A DNA stretch of 64,000 bases from JANQFM01 sp035471925. GTDB taxonomy: Bacteria > Acidobacteriota > UBA6911 > RPQK01 > DATIPO01. Positions 8,484 to 18,300 of the stretch are shown here, piece by piece. The position numbers were made by a program, and so were the translations under genes. The notes under the pieces are model-generated. The model saw only the letters and a list, made by a program, of their open reading frames with translations. It was not told the origin of the DNA and ran no database searches. Each line of letters begins with the position of its first letter. The stretch's first letter is position 1. The DNA is taken from NCBI GenBank assembly GCA_035471925.1, contig DATIPO010000151.1, positions 55,672 through 119,671 on the forward strand, in the 5' to 3' direction.

Positions 8484-10028
8484 ATGAGACAAAGCCGGCG
8501 AGTGATCCTTATTATTGCCCCACTCGTTTTGATTGCGCTACTGGTCTGGGTCATGCTCGACCGAGGCCGGCCGGAGGACGGCCCGCGGAAGGAAAGCGCT
8601 CTCCCGCAGGATCCGCCTTTGATCCAGGCCGTTCTCTCCGGCGATGCGGCCCAAGTCGAAGCACGGCTCGCCCAGGACGACCCCAACGTGGCCGGCGTGC
8701 ACGGCCGCACTGCACTTATGCATGCCGCCTCCCTGGGCGCCAGGGATCTGGCGGAACTGCTTTTGGCGAAAGGCGCCCAACTCGACCAAGAGGACCACTC
8801 GGGCAATACGGCACTGTTTTTCTTCCCCGCCCAGGATGATCCTGCCGTAGTCGAGTTGCTTGTTGGACGCGGAGCCCAGGTCAACCATCGCAACCGGGCT
8901 GGCTGGACCCCGCTGGTGGGGGCAGCCATGCTGGGACATGCCGATACCGTGCGCTTGTTGATCGACGAGGGTGCCGAAATCGAGGAGGTGCCAGCGGCTC
9001 TCATTCAGGCGGCTTTGAAGAATCGCCCGCAGACGGCAGAGCTGCTCCTGGCAGCAGGCGCCAGTCCCAATCCTGCCCTGCGCGATGGACGGCCCCTTTT
9101 CCATCACGTGGCCGATAAAGGATGGCTGCCGGTCCTGCGGCTTTTGCTCGCCCACGGGGTTGAAGGCGATCAGGCGGCTGGAAAAGAGTCTTGCTGCCCC
9201 GGCCAGACTCCTCTCATGGCAGCCGCCGCCAAAGGCCACAGCGACGTAGTGAAGACCCTGCTGGAGCGTGGCGCCAATCCCGACCGTTGGAACGGCGAGG
9301 GGTGGACGCCGCTGCATTTGGCGGCCCGTGAAGGGCATGTCGACTCGGTCCTTCATCTCTTGAGTGCAGGTGCCTCGGTCGACGTGGCGGGACGCGAGGA
9401 ATCGAGGGCCGTTCCCCTGCTGATCGCCGTCACCGGCGGCCTCACGGAAACCGCCCAGGCGCTTCTCGATCACGGAGCCGACCCCAATTCACGCAACCGC
9501 CACCAAGTCACTCCATTGATGGCAGCGGCCTACCGCGGCCATCCTCAACTCGCCCGGCTGCTGCTCGAGCGCGGCGCCGACCTGGAGGCCGTCAATCAGG
9601 ACGGCAACACGGCCCTCTTGATGGCTGTTTTCCGTCGCCACCCTGAAGTTGTCAAACTCCTGAGCGAGGAAGGCGCAAGAGTCGACCTGGAAGCCCGCAT
9701 CAAGGGTTTCGGAACCGTCGCCCCGCTCATGCTCGCGGCGGGCCGCGGGGACCACGAGATTGCCGAAACGCTGCTGCGCCACGGAGCCCCGGTCGACGTC
9801 ATCAACGAGATGGACGACCTGGGACGACTCACACCTTTGATGATGGCGGCCTGGAAGGGTGATGAGAAGATGGTTGAGCTGCTCTTGAAACACGGCGCTG
9901 ACTCGCAGTTGACCCTGCAGGAGGGCCGCACTGCCGCCGACTGGGCCCGAGAGGGAGAACATCCTGAAGTGGAGGCCCTGCTTCGGGAGGGCTCTGAGCG
10001 GGACAAAATCAGCGAATCCTCTGGTTAG
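8484..10028 (+). CDS. Membrane-anchored ankyrin-repeat protein
   Basis: 514-aa protein with one N-terminal membrane segment (about residues 6-25, VILIIAPLVLIALLVWVML) followed by about a dozen ankyrin repeats from residue ~50 to the end. Repeat signatures such as GWTPLHLAAREGH and VTPLMAAAYRGH recur every ~33 residues. Ankyrin arrays are protein-protein interaction scaffolds; the membrane anchor suggests the array faces the periplasm, or the cytoplasm if inverted. No enzymatic domain is present. A good Shine-Dalgarno (AGAGGAG) supports ATG at 8484. It lies downstream of the di-haem oxidoreductase but behind a hairpin, so co-regulation is unclear. Partner unknown. Confidence 0.88.
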   Translation: MRQSRRVILIIAPLVLIALLVWVMLDRGRPEDGPRKESALPQDPPLIQAVLSGDAAQVEARLAQDDPNVAGVHGRTALMHAASLGARDLAELLLAKGAQLDQEDHSGNTALFFFPAQDDPAVVELLVGRGAQVNHRNRAGWTPLVGAAMLGHADTVRLLIDEGAEIEEVPAALIQAALKNRPQTAELLLAAGASPNPALRDGRPLFHHVADKGWLPVLRLLLAHGVEGDQAAGKESCCPGQTPLMAAAAKGHSDVVKTLLERGANPDRWNGEGWTPLHLAAREGHVDSVLHLLSAGASVDVAGREESRAVPLLIAVTGGLTETAQALLDHGADPNSRNRHQVTPLMAAAYRGHPQLARLLLERGADLEAVNQDGNTALLMAVFRRHPEVVKLLSEEGARVDLEARIKGFGTVAPLMLAAGRGDHEIAETLLRHGAPVDVINEMDDLGRLTPLMMAAWKGDEKMVELLLKHGADSQLTLQEGRTAADWAREGEHPEVEALLREGSERDKISESSG

Positions 10029-10330
10029 GAACGTGGATGGCAGAGTGTGCCTGATCTCTAGAAGGACCATTCATTCTGGAACTCCAAGGCGGCGAAGTCG
10101 TATTTGAAGTCGACGACACGCGGGCCACAGCTTTCGCCACCCGCATGGGAGGGCGTGACGTCAGAGCCGAGAGGGTCGAGAACTGAGGGCTTGCTTCATG
10201 CCGCCCAGAGCATGCTGGCAACTGGTCATGGTCGCTGAGCTTTGAGGGCTGTGTGGACTTGTTGACAACCTGTTGGCTCTCATGGCAGGCCTCGGCGAGA
10301 ATTCAAAGATCCTCAATTAACCTGACGGCT
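10029..10330 (+). other. Intergenic stretch with a possible short coding remnant
   Basis: No complete gene. A plus-strand frame from about 10071 to 10185 reads as protein-like sequence (LELQGGEVVFEVDD, then FATRMGGRDVRAERVEN and stop) but lacks a start codon. It may be the decayed 3' end of a lost gene. Confidence 0.35.
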
Positions 10331-11596
10331 ATGCACTTCGATCGGCGGATGGGCGGTTTTCTTCTCCCGGCTTTTTTCTGTGTCTTTTCGAACCTCGTCT
10401 GGGCTCAGAAGGGAGACGCGCCTTCCTCTCCCGAATGGCATCAGTGGCGGGGGCCGAATCGGGACGGCGTTTCCTCCGAGGCGGGACTGCTCGAGAGCTG
10501 GCCCGAGGAGGGGCCTCCCCGCAACTGGCGGGTGGCGCTAGGGACCGGCTACTCTGGGATGGCCGTGGCCGACGGACGCGTCTTCACCCTCTACGCCGAC
10601 GCCCGGAGCGAGTATGCGGCAGCCTTCGACGTCGGTGACGGGAGCCGCCTCTGGAGGGTACGTCTGGGGCCGCGCTACGAGAACCAATGGGGCGACGGCC
10701 CCCGGGCGACGCCCACGGTGGACGGCGACCGTGTCTACGTGGTCAGCGCCTCCGGTTTTCTGATGGCCTTGCGCGCCTCGGACGGCCATGAGATTTGGGG
10801 AATCGACCTGCCGGGCCAGTTCGGAGGACGTGCGCCCAGCCTGGGGTACTCCAATTCGCCTCTGGTGCTGGACGACCGGATTATCCTGACCACGGCCGGA
10901 CGCCACAGCCGGGCCTTTGCCGCCCTCGACAAAAACAACGGCCGCGTGATCTGGGAGGGACATACTGACCCGCCCGGCTATTCTTCTCCCATCGCCGTGA
11001 GCGTGGACGGAGTCCGCCAAGTGGTTTTCTTCGCCGGGGCCTCGGCCACCGGAATTGCCCCCGAGGACGGTCGATTGCTGTGGCGCGTCCCTTGGCCCAA
11101 CAGCGCCAACGAAAACGTCGCCACGCCCATCTTCGTGGCTCCCGACCGGGTCTTCTTCTCGGCCGCCCACCGCGGCGGAGCGCGCATGCTGCGGCTTCAA
11201 CGCCAAGGCGGCGGCATCGAGGCCGAAACCGTCTGGCACAGCCGGGTCATGAAGAACCACTTTTCGTCCTGCGTCTACTATCGGGGCTATCTCTACGGCT
11301 CCGACCGCACAACGCTGAAGTGCATCGACCCCCAGGACGGAACAGAGAAGTGGCGCACGCGGGGATTCGGCGAGGGCTCGTTAGTCGCCGCCGAAGGCCG
11401 TCTCTACATCCTGGGCACCTACGGGCGCCTGGCCTTGGCCGAAGCCACACCCGAGGCCTTCCGCCAGATCTCCTCCTTCCAGGCCGTCAACGGCAAAACC
11501 TACACCCCTCCCACCCTCTCCGGCGGAAATCTCTACCTCCGCAGCATATCGGAAATGACCAGCTTCAAGATCCGCCGAGAAAAGGAATCCCAATGA
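10331..11596 (+). CDS. Exported PQQ-type beta-propeller protein
   Basis: 421-aa secreted protein with an N-terminal signal peptide (GGFLLPAFFCVFSNLVWAQ) followed by tandem PQQ/WD-like propeller blades. Blade motifs include EWHQWRGPNRDGVSSE near the mature N-terminus, ALRASDGHEIWGIDLPG, and LKCIDPQDGTEKWRTRG. Such acidobacterial and planctomycete proteins resemble BamB and quinoprotein dehydrogenases, but no PQQ-ligating catalytic residues could be assigned, so a binding or scaffolding role is as likely as an enzymatic one. The start is set at ATG 10331, directly before the signal peptide; ATG 10349 is an alternative. The stop codon lies within a hairpin (11593-11621). Confidence 0.82.
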   Translation: MHFDRRMGGFLLPAFFCVFSNLVWAQKGDAPSSPEWHQWRGPNRDGVSSEAGLLESWPEEGPPRNWRVALGTGYSGMAVADGRVFTLYADARSEYAAAFDVGDGSRLWRVRLGPRYENQWGDGPRATPTVDGDRVYVVSASGFLMALRASDGHEIWGIDLPGQFGGRAPSLGYSNSPLVLDDRIILTTAGRHSRAFAALDKNNGRVIWEGHTDPPGYSSPIAVSVDGVRQVVFFAGASATGIAPEDGRLLWRVPWPNSANENVATPIFVAPDRVFFSAAHRGGARMLRLQRQGGGIEAETVWHSRVMKNHFSSCVYYRGYLYGSDRTTLKCIDPQDGTEKWRTRGFGEGSLVAAEGRLYILGTYGRLALAEATPEAFRQISSFQAVNGKTYTPPTLSGGNLYLRSISEMTSFKIRREKESQ

Positions 11597-11621
11597 CGCC
11601 GCAGGACGCGTTCGGCGTCAT
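11593..11621 (+). terminator. Hairpin overlapping the stop codon of the propeller gene
   Basis: Arms ATGACGCC (11593-11600) and GGCGTCAT (11614-11621) pair perfectly, and the TGA stop is in the left arm. Only three T residues follow. It sits between two convergent genes, where a terminator is expected. Confidence 0.4.
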
Positions 11622-11713
11622 TTGCTCAAAAGGCAGGACGGCGGAAACCACTTAAAGGTAACGGGGTGCGGGTGGGGATCCTCGTTCTTGAGGTCCTCAA
11701 AGGCCCACTATTT

Positions 11714-14263
11714 TTATTGCGCCCACTGTTCTTCGAGTTCTTCCACCCGGCGGCGCATCTTGGCTATCTTGGTGTCCACTTCGGCCTTCATCTGCTGGAA
11801 TTGGGGTTCTCCATGGAGGCTTGTCCAAGTTGGATCGTTTATTCCCACGTAGCCGACGTCCACAGCCCTTTGCAGCCAGTCTAGGGCGTCTTCGTTCTTC
11901 CCCTGTATGGAGTAGATTCTGGCCATGTCGGTCAGCGGCCGAGTGGACTTGTTTCCAGCCTCCAGTTCGGTCTCGTTCAGCGCAATGCTCTCAGCGAACA
12001 ATCGCTCTGCCTCGGCCCGCTCTCCTGCCTCCCAGCGGAACCAGCCCAGGGTGGTGGCAAGGCGAAAATCGCCCAATAGCGTCTCCGGCGCCAGCTCGTA
12101 GGCTCTTTGAAGGTACTCTCCGGCGCTGCGGAATTCGCCCTGAGTCAAAGCAGCAATTCCCGCCGCAAGTTGGCTCTTGGGGTCCTCTGGACTCAGAACA
12201 AGAAGTCTCTGGCTGGCCTCGGCGGCTTCCTGGAATCGGCTTTGGGACAAGAGAACCAGCCAGATCATCAGATTGGCCATAACGTCATCCGGCTGGAGCT
12301 CCAGCGCCTTACGGGTCCACGACTCCGCCTTTTCCAGTTCGCCTAAACCGAGGTAGAGGAAGCCCATGCTCCAATAGTTGTCGGCATGCAGCGGGTTGAG
12401 GTCGACGGCCTTTCTGAAATGGGGGTAAGCCTTGTCCCATTCTCCAGTGGAGGCGTAGACGTACCCCAGCGAGGAATAACTCTCGCTGGTTGGGCTCAGT
12501 CCGACAGCTTTCTTCGATTCCTCCAGGGCTTTCGGAAGCCAGCCCTTGATCGCATAGGCTGTGGAGAGCGCCATGTGCGCTTCGGCTACATCGGGATCGG
12601 TGGCGAGGGCCTTCTCGGCCTCATCGATCGCGGCGTCCAGCCAACTCGACCGTCCCCCGTACAAGTAGGCCCGCAGGGCGAATGCGTTGGCCATCCCCGC
12701 ACGGGCCAGAGCGAATTCGGGGTCCAAGTCCAAGGCCGCCTGGAAAAAATCAATGGCGTTCTCGTTGGCCCGTTTGTTGTAGCGGACGTGATAGTCTTGA
12801 CCTTTCAAGTAGAAATTGTAGGCGGTGAGGTTGTCGGTGGGCTTCCGCTCGATCTGGGCTTTCAATTGCGGCGACAGCTCCACTTGCAGGGCCGAGGAGA
12901 TCCTCCCGGCGATTTGGCTCTGCACGGCGAAGATGTCGCCCAATCCGCCATCATAGGTTTCTGCCCACAGTTGCCCCTGACCCTGGGCGTCAATCAATTG
13001 GACGGTCACGCGAACCCGTTCTCCTTGCCGTTGGACCGTTCCTTCCAAGAGCAGGGCCACGCCCAACTCACGACCGATCTCAGGAAGGCTCTTTTCACTG
13101 TCCCGGTAACGCCGGGAGGAAGTGAAGGCAATCACCTTCTCCAGGCTGGAGATCTTGGAGAGTTGAGCGATCATCTCAATCGCCAGCCCGTCGCTGAAGT
13201 ACTCCTGGTCGGGATCGCCGCTGAGGTTGTCGAAGGGGAGAACCGCGATGGAGCGTTCAAGGTCATCGGGAGCCGCGGGAAAAAAGACACCCGCGTACCA
13301 GAGGGCCATCAAGAGCGAGATCGACAGGACCGCTCCGGCCGCGATCTTGAGTCTGGAACGGCTTAGCCGCTTTGGGACCTGGGGCGTCGGCGCCGACTGG
13401 CCTGAATCGATGTCCCGTTTCACGCGCTTCAGATCTGTGAGCAGTTCACCGGCGGAGTGATAGCGAAGCCTGCTGTCTTTCTCCAGGGCCTTGTTCAGGA
13501 TGCGTTCGAACTCCTCGGGAAGATCGGGATTCAGGCGGGCGAGTGAAGCAGGAGTGTTTGTCAGGATCTGGTTGAAGACCACCGCGCTGGTGGTTCCCTT
13601 AAAGGGCTGCAGTCCGGTGGCCATCTCATACAGCACCACGGCCAGCGAGAAAACGTCGCTTCGAGCGTCGAGCTTTTCGCCGCGGGCTTGCTCCGGCGAC
13701 ATGTAGGCCACGGTTCCCACCGCCGTGCCGGGGCTGGTCAACTGATCGTCGGAGCCCGCCGTGGGAGCGTGGGAGTCGGTTGTGATCTTCTCGGTGGCCA
13801 GCTTGGCCAGTCCGAAATCGAGGATCTTGGCGTCCCCTCTTTGCGTGATGAAGATGTTGGTGGGCTTGATATCGCGGTGAATAATGCCCTTGCGGTGGGC
13901 GGCGTCAAGGGCATCCGCGAGTTGGATGCCGATGTCCAGCAGCCGCTCGGTCTTCATAGGCTCGCCTTTGAGCTCCTGCTTGAGCGTGCCGCCTTCCAAC
14001 AGTTCCATCACGATGAAGGGCTGGCCCTCATATTCCCCGATGTCGTGGATGGTGCAGATATGGGGATGATTCAGGGCCGAAGCGGCGCGGGCCTCTCTTT
14101 GGAACCGCTCCCGGGCCTCGGGATCGTCGAAGCATTTCTCGGGCAGAAACTTGACAGCGACATGGCGGCCCAGACGGGTGTCCTCGCCCTTGTAGACCAC
14201 GCCCATGCCCCCGACGCCGAGCTTCTCGATGATCCGGTAGTGCGAGACCTGCCGTCCAACCAT
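11714..14263 (-). CDS. Ser/Thr protein kinase with TolB-like and TPR domains
   Basis: 849-aa transmembrane Hanks-type kinase. The kinase domain (~8-285) is intact: Gly loop LGVGGMGVVYKG, Lys38 in VAVKF, HRD at 129-131 (HRDIKPTN), DFG at 149-151, and YMSPEQARGE activation region. A membrane helix follows at ~304-328. Then comes a TolB-like segment typical of adenylate-cyclase/kinase receptors (SIAVLPFDNLSGDPD, then FSDGLAIEMIAQLS) and a TPR array of about nine units to the C-terminus. The cytoplasmic kinase would phosphorylate Ser/Thr targets in response to something bound by the outer region. ATG 14263 is chosen for its strong GAGAGGA Shine-Dalgarno; the frame is open 57 codons further upstream. 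Divergent from the secreted pair at 14635. Confidence 0.93.
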   Translation of the reverse strand: MVGRQVSHYRIIEKLGVGGMGVVYKGEDTRLGRHVAVKFLPEKCFDDPEARERFQREARAASALNHPHICTIHDIGEYEGQPFIVMELLEGGTLKQELKGEPMKTERLLDIGIQLADALDAAHRKGIIHRDIKPTNIFITQRGDAKILDFGLAKLATEKITTDSHAPTAGSDDQLTSPGTAVGTVAYMSPEQARGEKLDARSDVFSLAVVLYEMATGLQPFKGTTSAVVFNQILTNTPASLARLNPDLPEEFERILNKALEKDSRLRYHSAGELLTDLKRVKRDIDSGQSAPTPQVPKRLSRSRLKIAAGAVLSISLLMALWYAGVFFPAAPDDLERSIAVLPFDNLSGDPDQEYFSDGLAIEMIAQLSKISSLEKVIAFTSSRRYRDSEKSLPEIGRELGVALLLEGTVQRQGERVRVTVQLIDAQGQGQLWAETYDGGLGDIFAVQSQIAGRISSALQVELSPQLKAQIERKPTDNLTAYNFYLKGQDYHVRYNKRANENAIDFFQAALDLDPEFALARAGMANAFALRAYLYGGRSSWLDAAIDEAEKALATDPDVAEAHMALSTAYAIKGWLPKALEESKKAVGLSPTSESYSSLGYVYASTGEWDKAYPHFRKAVDLNPLHADNYWSMGFLYLGLGELEKAESWTRKALELQPDDVMANLMIWLVLLSQSRFQEAAEASQRLLVLSPEDPKSQLAAGIAALTQGEFRSAGEYLQRAYELAPETLLGDFRLATTLGWFRWEAGERAEAERLFAESIALNETELEAGNKSTRPLTDMARIYSIQGKNEDALDWLQRAVDVGYVGINDPTWTSLHGEPQFQQMKAEVDTKIAKMRRRVEELEEQWAQ

Positions 14264-14634
14264 AGTCCTCTCAATGCTACGGCAGGAATGGCCAAGCGGC
14301 AACTGTCGGCAAGTCACTTGCAGTGGAGTCTGCGGGAGCAAGCGGAAGAGGCCAAATAGCCCCAAAACCATTGGTTTGAAGACGTGAGCCCTATCTCCGA
14401 CATCCTGCTCCCAAAGCCCAAACCTCCGGGGCAAGCTTGCAGATAAACATGAGGAAAATGGGGCAGCTTTGATAGGTATCTGACCGGACGTTGGCGCATA
14501 AGTATCGGCAAGGCTTCAGGATACTTGCTGACAAACCACAGCCCGCTCGGCTGGGGAGAAAGCCGTACCGGCAGACCGCTGAACGTGTCGCTGCCACCGT
14601 CGGCCTTCTTCCAACCTCTTGGATAGGAATTGAC
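14264..14634. other. Divergent intergenic region between kinase and secreted pair
   Basis: 371 bases with no credible gene. It must hold the promoters for the kinase (minus strand) and for the secreted pair (plus strand), but I cannot point to a convincing -10/-35 for either. Confidence 0.5.
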
Positions 14635-15306
14635 ATGACTCTCGAACTTCTCCTTCCCCCTCTGCGCATCATCAAATTTCCGAAGGCTTGGCTGCGCCCT
14701 GTTGTCTTGGCACTTTCCGTTGCTGCAACAGTCGTCCCGGCCTCCGCCACCAGCCTCGCTGTACGCGACCTCGTCCAACTAACCAACCAAGCCAGCTACG
14801 TCGTTTCAGGCGAGTGCGTCACGGTACAGAAGGGCACGGATCAGCGCGGTCTTCCCCACACTGTTTACGTCTTCCGGGTTGAGGAGTACCTCAAAGGCGC
14901 TGGCCATGGGAGCTTCCTCACCATTCGGCAGGTGGGATGGCCCGCTCAGCCTCCCTCGGCTGCGGGACGACAGCGCATCTTGCGGATTCCAGGAATGCCT
15001 GAATACACGCCCGGCAGGCGTTACTTGCTGTTTCTGAGAGGGGCAAGCAAGTGGGGCTACTCTAGCCCCATAGGCTTCGCCCAAGGCGTATTCACGATTC
15101 GGGGCGAAGGGCCAGGCATGTCGGTTGTCAATGCTCTCGACAACCGAAACTTGGCGACCGAGCGAGGAGTCTCGCGTCGTGCCGCACCGCTGGTTCAAGG
15201 GCCGGTTTCCTACCGGAAGGTCGCCGACATCGTCAGGGAGACCACTCGAGGCCGTTCTTTGACACAGCGTGAGATTGTCCTTCGACTTCGGGGAGGTGCA
15301 AAATGA
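14635..15306 (+). CDS. Exported protein of unknown function, partner of the metzincin-like protein
   Basis: 223 aa, no family recognised with certainty. An N-terminal hydrophobic export signal (VVLALSVAATVVPASA, around residues 24-39) precedes a compact domain containing YVVSGECVTVQKG, a HTVYVFRVEEYLKG strand pair, and RRYLLFLRGAS. This looks like a small beta-rich domain with an interrupted binding loop. ATG 14635 is chosen for its GGATAGGA Shine-Dalgarno and because it directly precedes the signal. The stop overlaps the start of the next gene by 4 bp (ATGA), so the two are translationally coupled and probably act together outside the cytoplasm. Confidence 0.68.
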   Translation: MTLELLLPPLRIIKFPKAWLRPVVLALSVAATVVPASATSLAVRDLVQLTNQASYVVSGECVTVQKGTDQRGLPHTVYVFRVEEYLKGAGHGSFLTIRQVGWPAQPPSAAGRQRILRIPGMPEYTPGRRYLLFLRGASKWGYSSPIGFAQGVFTIRGEGPGMSVVNALDNRNLATERGVSRRAAPLVQGPVSYRKVADIVRETTRGRSLTQREIVLRLRGGAK

Positions 15307-18300
15307 AGAGCACACTTGCTCGATGGATTGTTCCCTTTCTTTTTCTCGGTCTGTGTATGCCCTCGTTTGCGGGAGGCCCCCTGCTGCTGCGTGAGCCGGG
15401 CGTTCCCTACAGGTGGGCGGGGAATCCGCCCACAGTCGCAGTCTTCCCCGACACCGGCTCGTTGGGACCGCTGTCTCCGGAATTGGCGGCCAGTAACTTG
15501 TCCGAAGCGCTGGCGGCATGGCAGGAAGTGGCCACGGCCAGTATCCTGCTTTCCAACCAAGGACCGGCAAACTCGGCCCTGGGTCCGGAAGGGATGGGGG
15601 ACTACGCCGCCGCCAACGTGCTGTCATTCTTGGGTGTCGACAACAGTGGCGTCACGCCGATCATCTTCGACAGCGAGGACAGTGACAACAACGGCAATGG
15701 AGACATTTTCGATCTCTTGGGCTTGCCCTCCGGGGTTCTTGGCGTGGCGGCCCCCGAATTCGTCGAGGACGGGGAGATTGTTGAGGGCTTTGTCCTTCTG
15801 AATGGAGCCAGCGTCGACGAGGACGACGTGACCGGCGAGTTCTTTCGGGGCGTGATCGTCCACGAACTCGGCCATCTTCTCAATCTCGCCCATTCGGTCG
15901 TCAATGGCTCAGCCCTATTCTTCGGTCCCGGCCCGTTCTCGCCGTACCATACGCCTGCGTCGATGCTCCCGGATGGAACCACGCTTCCGATAGGGGTGGA
16001 TGATGTGGAGACGATGTTCCCCCTGATCGACGTGTCGCCGCAGCAGGGCACGGGACGCGGGATGTCGACGCCCAACATGGACGACCGGGCTATCCTCTCG
16101 ACACTCTATCCCAGCGCCGCTCATCCTTTCCAATCGTTCGGCGTCATTGCCGGAACGCTGCTGGCCAACGATGCGACCACGCCGGTGACCGGCGCCCAGA
16201 TGATCGCCCGCAATTGGGCCGGCGATCCGGTCCTCGACGCGGTCTCCGCAATCAGCGGCGACTTCGGGCCGGCGGATGAGGGTTTCCAGGGGCGCTATCG
16301 GCTCAACTATCTTACTCCCGGTGGGCAGTACAGCCTGGAGGTTCGGGAAACGGTCATTGTCGCTGGCTATTCGACACCGGTTATTGGCTTTGCTGCCTTC
16401 AACAATCCTCCTTTCCCCGGTCCGGAAGAGTTTTACAGCGGCCCGCAGGAAGCAGGCATGTCGCCCCCGGACGATCCGGAGGCTGCCCCCTTTCTGATCG
16501 AGACTGCGGTCGGGACAGCCAACTCGGCCGACATCGTTTTCAATTCGATCGAGCCTCCTGCCAACGACCGTTGCGAGGATGCCGTGCCGATCAGTCTGAA
16601 CGACCTTCCCTTCGTTGACTTCCCGGACGTTAGAGAGGCCGGAATCGAGATGGGCGAGCCGGCCGCCGTATGCGCCCAGCAACCCGAGAGAGGGAGCATC
16701 TGGTACCGCTTCAACAACGACTCAGCGGAGCCGGTGACTCTGCACTTGCGCACCAACCAAGGAATTACTGACTACTACGCGGTCATTCAGGTGTTCGAAG
16801 GTTCCGTTTGTGGGGAACTCTCCCCTTTGGAGTCGCTGTGCGACGACATGGGTGGTCTTTTCCAGGGAGGCGCCGACTTGGTCTTCGAGGCACAACCTCA
16901 TACCTCCTACACCTTCAAGGTATCCAGTGCCCGGCCAAGCGATGCCATCTTCAATGCTGAGAACGCCTCCGATCTGGAGGTGTTGGTGGAGGCTGTGCCC
17001 GTCTCCGTACCCGTCAATGACGATTGCTCGGATGCCCTGGTCTTGAGCGATGCGGACCTGCCTTTTGACCTGCGCACTATACTCTCCCTGGCGAGCGTGG
17101 AAGCCCGGGAGCCGGAGGACGGCTGCACCTCGGGCGGCCAAGATGTCCTCAACAGCGTTTGGTACCGGTTCCAAAACACTTCGCTGGAGCCAATCGAGGT
17201 TGCCGTGACTCCTGTTGTAGAGCCTGGCTTCGGAAACACTTACATCAACCTGGTTCTCGAAGCCTTCCAAGGAGACTGTAGTGCCCCCCACTCGCTGGCG
17301 TGCGGCCCGATCACAAGATTCACTGGTCTCGCTATCTTTGGTGCCACGCTTACCTTCCCTCCCCAATCTGAGACGCTTATTCGCCTGCACGAACTGGTGA
17401 CTCCTGCCGACCTTCGCTTCTCTCGCGTGGCTCTGCGGTTGGAGTCGCCTCCTCCTCCGCCCAATGACCTGTGCGGCTCTGCAACCGAAATCGATTTGGT
17501 GGACGGCACCTTCGTGGATGCGCAGGACACGCGTGGAGCCTCGGACGGAGGCCAAGCCCCAACACCGAGTTGCCGCTTCCCGGACGATCCGCAAAGCAAT
17601 CGACCCGACCGCAGCCCCAAACGGGATGTGTGGTACTCCTACTCCAACCAGACAGGTCGCCGGCAACGTCTCACCCTCTCCACCCAGGGCAGCGACTATT
17701 CGGCCGGCATCGTGATCTACCAGGGCGCTTGCAATGGACTGGCCGAGACGTCCTGTTCGGCACAGACTCCGGTGACGAGCTCCTCGAACGCCGGCTCCGA
17801 TGCGGTCCTTTCTGCCGATCCGGGTGTGTCCTATCTCATCCGGATTCCAGACTTCGAGTCTCCCGGATTCGAGAGCTATAACGGCATCCCGCTCGGCGAA
17901 GCGCACACGACGGGTGGACACTTGCTCTTTACGGCCACAGGCGAGGTCTTGCCTGATGTTGAAGTAGCGGTCGTCGAGTCGCCGGACATCGTCAACCAGG
18001 GAGCCCCGGCCACCTTCAGGGTGCGGCTGGAGAACAAAGGCGTCCAACCCGTGTCGTCCGTCGCCCTGTCGATCGGGCTGCCCGAGTCGGGTGCATTAGT
18101 TACCGGGCCTGACGGGATCGTTTGCCAGGTGACCCAGACCGAGGCAGTGTGCCAAGTCGGCGATCTCGCAGCCGAATCCGGCATCGATGCCGATTTTTCG
18201 CTGACGGTCAATCGGGCGGGAACGCTGGTTACCAGCTTCCAGGCCGAATGGCTTGGAGGGGGACCGACACTTTCCAAAACAGTGACAACTCAGGCAACTG

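Noticed and set aside
8251..8487. Possible 78-aa gene just before the ankyrin gene
   Set aside because: No RBS, composition not protein-like; it contains a terminator hairpin and an operator-like repeat.
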